Part shown: positions 1 through 6,920 of the stretch, piece by piece
Numbering within the stretch: the first letter of the stretch is position 1
Layout: each line of letters begins with the position of its first letter
The notes under the pieces: model-generated
What the model was told of the DNA's origin: nothing
Seen by the model: the letters and a program-made list of their open reading frames with translations, nothing else
The model's database searches: none
Translations under genes and position numbers: made by a program
Assembly (NCBI GenBank): GCA_035507155.1
Contig: DATJOK010000040.1
Coordinates: 1-30,102, forward strand
Length of the DNA stretch: 30,102 nt
From: DASZHJ01 sp035507155
GTDB lineage: Bacteria > Pseudomonadota > Alphaproteobacteria > ATCC43930 > CGMCC-115725
Reading direction: 5' to 3'

Positions 1-8
1 CCCAAGCT

Positions 9-97
9 CGTCATGCGCGGGCTTGACCCGCGCATCCACGTCTTAATGCCGGGCGCGGTGCCCCGTGGATGGCCGGGACAAGCCCTGCCGTGACGAC
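9..97. repeat. Dispersed palindromic intergenic repeat, copy 1
   Basis: The stretch opens with a CGTCATGC..GGGCTTGACCC..GCATCCACGTCTT arm and closes with a TGGATGGCCGGGACAAG..CCGTGACG arm, so the two ends are imperfect inverted complements. The same arrangement recurs at 8538-8627. Short intergenic palindromes of this kind (CGTCATGCCCGG..GCATCCACGTCTT) are widespread in alphaproteobacterial genomes. The role is unknown; it may form a hairpin RNA or act as a transcript end for the efflux adaptor gene that stops at 169. Confidence 0.7.
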
Positions 98-168
98 GTC
101 TGGTGATTGGCTTCACCGTACTGGTTCAATCTCGTCGCGACGAAATCCGAACGGCAGGGAGTAAGTGG

Positions 169-1263
169 TCAGCGATCCGCCCCCCGCGTATCGATGCTGG
201 GCTCGACCGACATGCCGGGGCGCAGCAGGCCGGCGAGGGCATCCTTGTCGAGGACGATCCTCACGGGAATGCGCTGGACGATCTTGGTGAAGTTGCCAGT
301 GGCGTTGTCGGGCGGCAGGAGGGAGAACTCGAGGCCGCTGGCTGGCGACAGGCTGTCCACATGGCCGTGCAGGCGCGTGCCGGGGAAGCCGTCGATGGCG
401 ATCGCCACCGGCTGGCCGCTGCGCACGTGGGTGAGCTGGGTCTCCTTGAAGTTCGCCACCACATAGACCGCCTGCAGCGGCACCACCGCCATCAGCTCGG
501 TACCGGCCTGCACGTACTGGCCGACCCGCAGCGTGCGAGCGCCCACGGTGCCGTCCACCGGTGCTGAAATGGTCGTGTAGGAGAGATTGAGCTCCGCCTG
601 GTGCTCGCTCGCCTCGGCACGGTCGCGCAGGGCGACGGCCTTGTCGCGCTCGGTCGTGAGCACGTCGACCTTGCGCTCGGCCGCCACCAGCCCGGCCCGG
701 CTCCGCGTCAGGTCGGCGGTCTTCTCGCGCAGGCCGGCCTCGGTCTGCTGCGCCCGCTGCACCGTGCCGAAGCCGGTCTGCATCAGGTCGTGGTAGCGCT
801 TCTGCTCCTGCTGGGCGAACTGCAGCGAGGCCTCGCTGGCGCCGATATCCGCCTTCTGCTGCTCGATGACCGACTGCTGCAGCGCGATCTGGGCGTCGAG
901 ATTGCGGATCGCGGCATCGGCGCCTTCCACATCGGCCCGCGCCTGGCCGAGGGCAGTGCGGAAGTCGCGGTCGTCGATGCGGGCGAGCACCTCCCCGGCC
1001 TTCACCGGCTGGTTGTCCTCTACCAGCACCGCGGCGATATACCCGGAGACCTTGGGGGCGACGGTGGTGTAGTCGGCCTTCACATAGGCGTCGTCGGTGG
1101 TCTCGATGAAGCGGCCGACCGTCCAATAGTGATAGCCGTAATCGGCGGCGGCAGTGATGCCGGCGAGCGCGGCAAGTCCGAGCACGGCCCGCTTCAGGGC
1201 GGTGCGCGAGGGCAGCATCGGCCGGGTGGCTCCGGCTTCGGCGGCAGGCGACACCTCAACCAT
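169..1263 (-). CDS. HlyD/EmrA-family periplasmic adaptor (membrane fusion) subunit of an efflux pump
   Basis: A protein of 364 aa, the usual size for EmrA-like adaptors, which bridge an inner-membrane MFS pump to an outer-membrane channel. An N-terminal cytoplasmic tail is followed by one membrane anchor at about residues 25-45. Next comes the family signature TTDDAYVKADYTTVAPKVSG, which starts the lipoyl/barrel-sandwich half. A long Gln/Ala/Glu-rich coiled-coil hairpin covers about residues 95-215, and the second lipoyl half begins at SYTTISAPVDGTVG. The ATG at 1263 is preceded by a strong GAGGAGGG Shine-Dalgarno. The probable pump partner is the DHA2 MFS gene at 2336-3835 on the same strand, but a LysR gene on the opposite strand separates them. 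No TolC-like channel gene is in the window. The substrate is unknown. Confidence 0.93.
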   Translation of the reverse strand: MVEVSPAAEAGATRPMLPSRTALKRAVLGLAALAGITAAADYGYHYWTVGRFIETTDDAYVKADYTTVAPKVSGYIAAVLVEDNQPVKAGEVLARIDDRDFRTALGQARADVEGADAAIRNLDAQIALQQSVIEQQKADIGASEASLQFAQQEQKRYHDLMQTGFGTVQRAQQTEAGLREKTADLTRSRAGLVAAERKVDVLTTERDKAVALRDRAEASEHQAELNLSYTTISAPVDGTVGARTLRVGQYVQAGTELMAVVPLQAVYVVANFKETQLTHVRSGQPVAIAIDGFPGTRLHGHVDSLSPASGLEFSLLPPDNATGNFTKIVQRIPVRIVLDKDALAGLLRPGMSVEPSIDTRGADR

Positions 1264-1354
1264 CTGAAAACCCTCCTCTTTTTCGGTACCGGCGACGGGG
1301 GCCGGGTTACGTTCTGCTGGGACGGAGGATGCGATGGTGAGGCTGATGTGATAA

Positions 1355-1401
1355 TTGGGATAAATCTGAAAGGATCATCCATCAGGGGCGGATAATCCCA
1401 A
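1355..1401. promoter_or_regulatory. Candidate LysR operator: two GGATNATCC palindromes inside a larger inverted repeat
   Basis: Two nine-base palindromes of form GGAT-N-ATCC lie 18 bp apart: GGATCATCC at 1372-1380 and GGATAATCC at 1390-1398. They sit inside a TTGGGAT (1355-1361) / ATCCCAA (1395-1401) inverted repeat. The cluster ends 5 bp before the LysR start at 1406 and lies in the divergent spacer with the adaptor gene (start 1263). LysR regulators usually bind such divergent spacers. The assignment is inference from position and symmetry. Confidence 0.45.
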
Positions 1402-1405
1402 GCGC

Positions 1406-2323
1406 ATGGACCGGCTTACCAGCCTGACCGTCTTCGTGCGGGTGGTGGACAGCGGCGGCTTCTCGGCCGCTGCCCGCCGCCTCAACATGTCCACCACCAT
1501 GGTGAGCAACCACGTGCAGGCGCTGGAGGACCGGCTGGGGGCCCGGCTCCTCAACCGGACCACCCGCAAGGTCAGCCTCACCGACACCGGCAAGGCCTAT
1601 TACGAGTGCTGCGTGCAGATCCTGGCGGATCTCGAGGACGCCGACCGCGCCGCCGGTACGCTGCACTCGACACCGCGCGGCATGCTCCGCCTGCACACCA
1701 CGGCCGCGCTCGTGCGCTTTCTTGCTCCCATCGTCTCCGAATATCTGGCGCTCTACCCCGAGACCGTCGTCGATCTCGAGATCGGCGAGCGGATGGTGGA
1801 CCTCGTGGAGGAGGGCTTCGACCTGGTCATCCGCGCCACGCCGCTGCCGGATTCGAGCCTGATCGTGCGGCGGCTCACCCCGTGGCGGCACGTTCTCTGC
1901 TGCTCACCCAGCTATCTCGGGCGCCACCCGCCGCCGCAGCGGGCGGCGGATCTCGCCCAGCACAACTGCCTGCGCTACGCCTTCTATCCCTTCGGCGACG
2001 AATGGCGCTTCATCGGCCCGGACGGCGAGCCGGTGGCGGTCAAGGTGACCGGCAACCTGCTGGCCACCAGCGGCGAGATGCTGCGCCACCAGGCGCTGAA
2101 TGGCGGCGGCATCTTCCTGGCGCCGAGCTTCATCGTCGGCGAGGACGTCGCCGCCGGTCGGCTAAAGCGCCTGCTGCCCGATCACCAGCCGCTGGAGTTC
2201 GTGATCAACGCGATCTACCCGCATCGCCATCATCTCTCCAGCAAGGTGCGGAGCCTCCTCGACCTGCTCTCGGAGCGCTTCGCCGAGCAGCGGCAGTGGC
2301 TCAATCCCGGCGAGGTGCGCTGA
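1406..2323 (+). CDS. LysR-family transcriptional regulator
   Basis: A 305 aa protein of typical LysR length. The N-terminal winged helix-turn-helix covers residues 1-60, including the GGFSAAARRLNMSTTMVSNH recognition region and the downstream LLNRTTRKVSLTDTG wing. The C-terminal substrate-binding domain covers about residues 90-295. The N-terminal sequence and the FVRVVDSGGFSAAARRL start resemble the AaeR/DsdC-like group of short LysR proteins that control exporters or dehydrogenases. It is divergent from the efflux adaptor gene (142 bp spacer holding candidate operators). It converges on the DHA2 pump gene with only 12 bp between stops. That placement makes it the likely regulator of the efflux genes; the inducer cannot be read from sequence. 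Confidence 0.93.
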   Translation: MDRLTSLTVFVRVVDSGGFSAAARRLNMSTTMVSNHVQALEDRLGARLLNRTTRKVSLTDTGKAYYECCVQILADLEDADRAAGTLHSTPRGMLRLHTTAALVRFLAPIVSEYLALYPETVVDLEIGERMVDLVEEGFDLVIRATPLPDSSLIVRRLTPWRHVLCCSPSYLGRHPPPQRAADLAQHNCLRYAFYPFGDEWRFIGPDGEPVAVKVTGNLLATSGEMLRHQALNGGGIFLAPSFIVGEDVAAGRLKRLLPDHQPLEFVINAIYPHRHHLSSKVRSLLDLLSERFAEQRQWLNPGEVR

Positions 2324-2335
2324 GCCCGCGACGGC

Positions 2336-3835
2336 TCACTCGGCCGGCTTCGCCGCCGGGCCGTGGCCGGCCGGCAGCCAGGCGGTGAGGAGGAGCGTCA
2401 CCACCGCCACCGCGAGAGCGATCAGATAGACCTGGTGCAGCGCTTGGGCCACCTCGGCGACGAGCCGCTGGATGTCGCTCTGGGCCAGGGTCTGGCGCAG
2501 CGCCGGCTCCATCAGCCGATCGACCACGTCGGAGCTCTCTGCGTTGCCGGCGAACAGCACGTAGTTGAAGACGCCGCCGAAGATCGCGACACCGATCGAC
2601 TGGCCGAGCATCCGCATGAAGAGGAGCGAGGAGGTGGCCGTGCCGCGCTCGTGCCAGCCGACGCTGCTCTGCACCGAGACCAGGAAGGTGGTGTTGAGGA
2701 AGCCCATGCCCGCGCCGATGAAGAGCGCGCCGGCGCCGGCCCAGACCGGCCCGTAGTCCGGCCGCAGCAGTACCAGCAGGATGTTGCCGACGATGAGCGA
2801 GGCGCCGCCCACCATCGCCGCCACGCGATAGGAGTGGCTGAGCATGACGCGGCCTGCGACGCCGCTGAGGGCCGACCAGCCGAGCGACATCGCGGTGAGC
2901 GCCAGGCCCGCCACCACCGGGCTCCGGCCCATGGCGCCCTGCACATAGGCCGGGAGGAAGGCGACGATCCCCATCATCACCGCGCCTATGGAAGTCGAGC
3001 CCAGATTGCCGATGGCGATGACGCGGTTCTTCCAGAGGTCGAGACGCAGCATCGGCTCCGGCGCCACCCGCTCGTGGCGGATCAGCAGGGCGACGCCCGC
3101 CACCGCCACCGCGACCAGCGTCCAGAGCATTGCCGGCGACAGCTCGTTCGCCTGGATCAGCACCAGCATCAGCGCGCCGGATCCCAGCACCAGCAGCGCC
3201 GAGCCCTGGTAATCGATGCTGCGCATGCGCGGCTGCACATGCTCCTGCAGCAGGAGGGCGATCATGGCGATGGCGGTGATGCCGATCGGCAGGTTGAGCC
3301 AGAAGATGATCGACCAGGAGAGGTGCTGCACGATGAAGGCGCCAAGCACCGGCCCCAGGATCGCCGAGACGCCCCAGACGCTGCCGAGATAGCCCTGCAT
3401 GCGCGCGCGCTCGGCCGGGCTGTAGATGTCGGCGATGATGGTGGTGGCGATCGGCAGGATGGCGCCGGCGCCCAGCCCCTGCAGCGCGCGGAAGCCGATC
3501 AGCGCCACCATGTTCGGCGAGAAGCCGCAGAGCGTCGAGCCCACAAGGAAGAGCGTGGCGCCGCTGCAGAAGACCCGCTTGCGCCCGTGCACGTCGGCAA
3601 GCCGACCGTAGATCGGCGCCGCGATCGCCTGTGCCAGCAGGTAGATCGCGAAGACCCAGCTGAACAGCCGGAAGCCGCCGAGGTCGGCGACGATGGTCGG
3701 CATCGCGGTGGCGACGATGGTGGCCTCGATCGCCGCCATGAAGAGCGCGATCATGACGGCGACGACGATGAACGGCCGCCGCCGGGCGGCAGCGCCGTGG
3801 TGAACCGCTTCTTCGTGCAGGCTCTGATCCGGCAA
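2336..3835 (-). CDS. DHA2-family MFS drug/H+ antiporter (EmrB/QacA type)
   Basis: A 499 aa, strongly hydrophobic protein with the 14-helix layout of the DHA2 group of proton-coupled drug exporters. The first helix carries MAAIEATIVATAMPTIV, matching the usual D/E-x-TIVNVALP motif D1. The helix 2-3 loop has GRLADVHGRKRV (motif A). Helix 5 has GVSAILGPVLGAFIV (motif C, the antiporter motif). The start is a TTG at 3835: an in-frame stop lies just upstream, and the next ATG (3754) would fall inside helix 1. AGGG lies about 6 bases before the TTG. It is the probable partner of the adaptor at 169-1263, giving an EmrAB-like pump whose two genes are split by the LysR gene. The substrate is unknown. 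Confidence 0.92.
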   Translation of the reverse strand: MPDQSLHEEAVHHGAAARRRPFIVVAVMIALFMAAIEATIVATAMPTIVADLGGFRLFSWVFAIYLLAQAIAAPIYGRLADVHGRKRVFCSGATLFLVGSTLCGFSPNMVALIGFRALQGLGAGAILPIATTIIADIYSPAERARMQGYLGSVWGVSAILGPVLGAFIVQHLSWSIIFWLNLPIGITAIAMIALLLQEHVQPRMRSIDYQGSALLVLGSGALMLVLIQANELSPAMLWTLVAVAVAGVALLIRHERVAPEPMLRLDLWKNRVIAIGNLGSTSIGAVMMGIVAFLPAYVQGAMGRSPVVAGLALTAMSLGWSALSGVAGRVMLSHSYRVAAMVGGASLIVGNILLVLLRPDYGPVWAGAGALFIGAGMGFLNTTFLVSVQSSVGWHERGTATSSLLFMRMLGQSIGVAIFGGVFNYVLFAGNAESSDVVDRLMEPALRQTLAQSDIQRLVAEVAQALHQVYLIALAVAVVTLLLTAWLPAGHGPAAKPAE

Positions 3836-3930
3836 GACGGGCCCTGGTCAAGGATGCGGCAAGGGGCGTGACCCTATCACATCGTCGCCGGGAGGCCAGC
3901 CGCGCGCATTCATGGCTGGAGTGCGATCGC

Positions 3931-4042
3931 GCGTCCTTCGACTCGACGCTTCGCGTCGGCCCGGGACGAGGAAGACAGAGGCCGGCATACGGAAAACCGC
4001 CTCATCCTGAGCGAAGCCCGGAGGGCTTGAGGCGAAGGACGC
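3931..4042. repeat. Intergenic inverted repeat element (GCGTCCTTCG ends)
   Basis: The left end GCGTCCTTCG (3931-3940) and right end CGAAGGACGC (4033-4042) are perfect 10-base inverted complements. The right half reads CCTCATCCTGAGCGAAGC..GGGCTTGAGGCGAAGGACGC, which resembles the CCTCATCCTGAG..CGAAGGA intergenic repeats common in alphaproteobacteria. The element fills the gap between the MFS pump start and the PPK2 stop. No open reading frame of note is seen there. Confidence 0.6.
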
Positions 4043-4058
4043 AAGATCGTTGCGGCGC

Positions 4059-4853
4059 TCACGGCGCGATCAGGCCGTTCTCCAGCTCGGTCCTGTCGTA
4101 GGCGAAGACGATGCGCGGATCCGGCAGGTCGAGGCGCTTCGGCCGCTCGGGGTATTCGAGGCGCCAGAGCAGGTCGCGGATCACGTTGAGCCGGGCGTGG
4201 TGCTTGTCGTCGGCGCGCACGATGATCCACGGCGTCTCGGCGCTATGGGTCTTCGCCAGCATCTCGTTCCGCGCCTTGCTGTACTGATGCCAGAGCTTGG
4301 GCGCCTTGACGTCGATCGGGCTCAGCTTCCACTGCTTCAGCGGATCCCTCTGCCGATCCTTCAGCCGACGCTTCTGCTCGGCCTTGCTGATGTCGAGGTA
4401 GTACTTGAAGAGCCTGATGCCGGAGCGCGCCAGCATCTCCTCGAAGCCCGGCACGGTCTCCAGAAAGGCGCGCGTCTGGGATCCGGTGCAGAATCCCATC
4501 ACCGGCTCGACGCCGGCGCGGTTGTACCAGCTGCGATTGAACAGCACGATCTCGCCGCCGGCCGGCAGGTGGCGGACGTAGCGCTGGAAGTACCAGGAAT
4601 GCTGGTCGCGGTCCGAGGGCGGGCCGAGCGCCACCACCCGGGTCTCGCGCGGGCTCAGATGCTCGATCACGTGCTTGATGGTGCCGTCCTTGCCGGCGGC
4701 GTCGCGGCCCTCGAAGATCACCAGCACCTGCAGGTCGCGCTCGATCACATGGCGCTGCAGCTTGACCAGCTCCACCTGCAGCTTCAGCAGCGCCTTCGCG
4801 TATTGATGATGGCTGAGCGGGGCGGGAAGCGGCGGCGGCTTGTTCTTGGGCAT
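4059..4853 (-). CDS. ppk2: Polyphosphate kinase 2 (PPK2 family)
   Basis: A 264 aa single-domain PPK2, which moves phosphate between polyphosphate and nucleotides, usually in the direction polyP to NDP or NMP. Visible motifs are the Walker A loop GRDAAGKDG (residues 49-57), the FNRSWYNRAGVEPVMGF segment (about 105-121, Walker B region), and the lid region with KAEQKRRLKDRQRDPLKQWK (about 155-175). The C-terminal HHARLNVIRDLL helix is also present. The length and single domain fit the short one-domain class, but whether AMP, ADP or GDP is the acceptor cannot be decided by eye. The start has a GGAGAT Shine-Dalgarno. The gene lies 31 bp downstream of the MgtC/DUF4010 gene on the same strand and is probably its co-transcript. 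A polyphosphate-binding CYTH-CHAD gene lies nearby. Confidence 0.95.
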   Translation of the reverse strand: MPKNKPPPLPAPLSHHQYAKALLKLQVELVKLQRHVIERDLQVLVIFEGRDAAGKDGTIKHVIEHLSPRETRVVALGPPSDRDQHSWYFQRYVRHLPAGGEIVLFNRSWYNRAGVEPVMGFCTGSQTRAFLETVPGFEEMLARSGIRLFKYYLDISKAEQKRRLKDRQRDPLKQWKLSPIDVKAPKLWHQYSKARNEMLAKTHSAETPWIIVRADDKHHARLNVIRDLLWRLEYPERPKRLDLPDPRIVFAYDRTELENGLIAP

Positions 4854-4884
4854 GTTGGGATCTCCGACGAAAGCAGAAAAGGTG

Positions 4885-6159
4885 TCAGCCGGCGGTCAGC
4901 AGGGCGATGCCGACGCCGAGCGCCGCCAGCGTGGCGAGCGCGCCAAGACTGGGCAGGCTGCGGCGCCAGCCGACGAAGGCGACCGTGTAGGCTGCCTTCA
5001 GCAGGTTGTTGGAGGACATGGCGATCAGGATGGCGGCGGCGAGCGAGGGCAGGCCGAGGGTGGTGGCGCTGCCCTGGGCGAGGCTGAGGACGAAGGGGTC
5101 GATGTCCGAGACGCCCACCACCGCGGCGAGGCCGAAGACGCCGAAGCGGCCGAACTCGCCGCCGATCCAGGCGGAGAGCAGCGAGATCAGGATGTAGAGC
5201 GCCGCGAAGAGGGCGGCGGTCGGCAGCGCCAGCGGATTGCCGGGCGCATAGGGCTGGGCCGCGACGGGGGCTTCGGGCTGCGCATGGCGGTACTGCGCCC
5301 AGGCCCAGAGGGCGGCGAGGACCGACAGGCCGATCATCGGCGGCGCCAGCTCGAGGGCGAGCGGCCGGTTGAAGACGCCGACGATGATGAGGATGCGCAG
5401 GTACATGACGGCGGTGGCAAGCGTGATGCCGGCGCGCGCGCCGGCGTCGGTGGCCGGCTGCTGATGAGCGCGGCGCGCCAGCACCACGGTGGTGGCGGTG
5501 GAGGAATAGGCGCCGCCCAGCACCGCCATCCAGAGGTCGCCCTCCTTCGGTGCCAGCACCCGCTGCACGAGGTAGATCGCGTAGGAGACGGTGCAGACCG
5601 CCAGCAAGGCGAGCCAGGCCTGGCGCGGGGTGATCGTGGTGAGCGTCGTCACCGGCGTGTTCGGCAGCAGCGGCAGTACGATGCCGGTCAGGATCAAGAA
5701 CTGGCCGGCGGTGACGATCTCCGGCACCTGCACCTGGCGCGCCAGCGCATGCAGCCGCTCGCGGCCGGTGAACAGCAGCACCGAGGCGACCGTCACCGCC
5801 ACCGCAAGCCAATGGGGGAGCGCCAGCGCGATCGCCCCCAGGAGATAGGCGTGCACGTTGCAGATCGGCACCATCAGCCCGACCCGGGGTTCGCCCCGGT
5901 CGTCGCTGGTCCTGAGGTGGTCGCGGTAGTAGACGAGGAGCCAGGCGCCCAGCACCAGGAAGCCGGCGATGAAGCCGGCAAGATGCTCGGGGTCGAGCAG
6001 ATAGAGCATGCCGCCGGCGATCGCCAGCAGAGGGAAGGTGCGGATGCCGCCGGGCCGCGGCGCGCCGTCCTGGCCGTAGAATTCCTCGAAGGCGAGGCCG
6101 AAGAAGAAGCTGAGGCCCAGCAGCAGAGCGAAGCTGGTGAGCGACGGTTGCGACGGCAT
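4885..6159 (-). CDS. MgtC/SapB-family membrane protein with DUF4010 domain
   Basis: A multi-pass inner-membrane protein of about 424 aa with roughly twelve hydrophobic segments. The N-terminal third has the MgtC/SapB layout (LLLGLSFFFGLAFE, GGIRTFPLLAIAGGML). The C-terminal half has the DUF4010 signatures LGGAYSSTATTVVLARRA and GVSDIDPFVLSLAQ. The exact function of DUF4010 proteins is not settled; MgtC itself is linked to magnesium and phosphate homeostasis. I chose ATG 6159 because AGGGACG lies upstream and the membrane region starts soon after. An in-frame ATG at 6222 would add 21 charged residues and lacks a clear ribosome site. It sits between SixA-like and PPK2 genes in one apparent operon, which suggests a link to polyphosphate or Mg2+ balance (inference). 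Confidence 0.88.
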   Translation of the reverse strand: MPSQPSLTSFALLLGLSFFFGLAFEEFYGQDGAPRPGGIRTFPLLAIAGGMLYLLDPEHLAGFIAGFLVLGAWLLVYYRDHLRTSDDRGEPRVGLMVPICNVHAYLLGAIALALPHWLAVAVTVASVLLFTGRERLHALARQVQVPEIVTAGQFLILTGIVLPLLPNTPVTTLTTITPRQAWLALLAVCTVSYAIYLVQRVLAPKEGDLWMAVLGGAYSSTATTVVLARRAHQQPATDAGARAGITLATAVMYLRILIIVGVFNRPLALELAPPMIGLSVLAALWAWAQYRHAQPEAPVAAQPYAPGNPLALPTAALFAALYILISLLSAWIGGEFGRFGVFGLAAVVGVSDIDPFVLSLAQGSATTLGLPSLAAAILIAMSSNNLLKAAYTVAFVGWRRSLPSLGALATLAALGVGIALLTAG

Positions 6160-6233
6160 CTGGTTTTTGCGTCCCTGGCGTTCCCCGGTTCGAGCATCGC
6201 GCTTTCGCACCATGCCCGGCAAGCGATGCGCCG

Positions 6234-6749
6234 CTAGTCCTCGCGGAGCTTGCGAGGCGCGGTGTAGGCGGTGAGGGTCGCGGTGCCGGGGCCGAGGCGG
6301 CGCCAGGTGCCATCCCAGCGGAAGCTCGCCAGCGCGCCGGTCGGGAACTTGCCGGTGCTGGGCGGCAGCCCCGGCAGCGAGCGCCGGTCGGCCAGCAGCA
6401 GGGCGAGCTCGTGCAGTCCCGGGTTGTGACCCACCAGCAGCACTTCCACCACGGATTCCTCGAGCCGCCGGAGGTGATCCAGCAGCGTGGTCGGCGGCGC
6501 CAGATAGAGATCGTGATCGAAGACGACCCGGCGCGGCTTCAGCGCCGCCTGGATCGGCGCCAGCGTCTCGCGGGTGCGCAGCGCCGTCGAGGACAGCACG
6601 AGGTCGGGATGAAGCTCGGCCGCCTTGAGATGGCGGGCGATCGCCTGCGCGTCGCGCCGGCCGCGCTTGCTCAGGGGGCGATCGTGATCGGGAAGCGAGT
6701 CGTCGTCCCGGCTCGACTTCGCATGCCGCAGGAGATGCAGAAGCTTCAT
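6234..6749 (-). CDS. SixA-like histidine phosphatase (phosphoglycerate mutase-like fold)
   Basis: A 171 aa protein with the RHG-type signature LLRHAKSS (residues 5-12) that holds the phospho-accepting histidine. It also has the second-histidine motif VGHNPGLHELA near residue 108. This matches the SixA group of small histidine phosphatases, which dephosphorylate phosphohistidine proteins or small phospho-compounds. The start is ATG 6749; an upstream in-frame ATG at 6785 would only add an unlikely MRHHRGFSNLGS tail. It is the first gene of the minus-strand group SixA-like / DUF4010 / PPK2 and is divergent from the CYTH-CHAD gene across a 171 bp spacer. The true substrate is unknown; the context hints at phosphate-ester or polyphosphate metabolism. 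Confidence 0.9.
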   Translation of the reverse strand: MKLLHLLRHAKSSRDDDSLPDHDRPLSKRGRRDAQAIARHLKAAELHPDLVLSSTALRTRETLAPIQAALKPRRVVFDHDLYLAPPTTLLDHLRRLEESVVEVLLVGHNPGLHELALLLADRRSLPGLPPSTGKFPTGALASFRWDGTWRRLGPGTATLTAYTAPRKLRED

Positions 6750-6920
6750 CGATCCGAGGTTAGAAAAGCCGCGATGATGTCGCAAGCGGTGGTGGACGCT
6801 CTGATTGTAACCACATCATCTCGGGTCTGTGGATAGTGTGGATATCTGCAGCGGCGCATTGCGACGATTCTGCGACACCATCCGCGGCGGGTTGCGGTAG
6901 AGTGCCGGCCGCAGAACGCA

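Noticed and set aside
2363..3871. A 502-codon plus-strand frame rich in His/Arg/Asp.
   Set aside because: It is the shadow of the DHA2 transporter; composition is not protein-like and no motif is seen.
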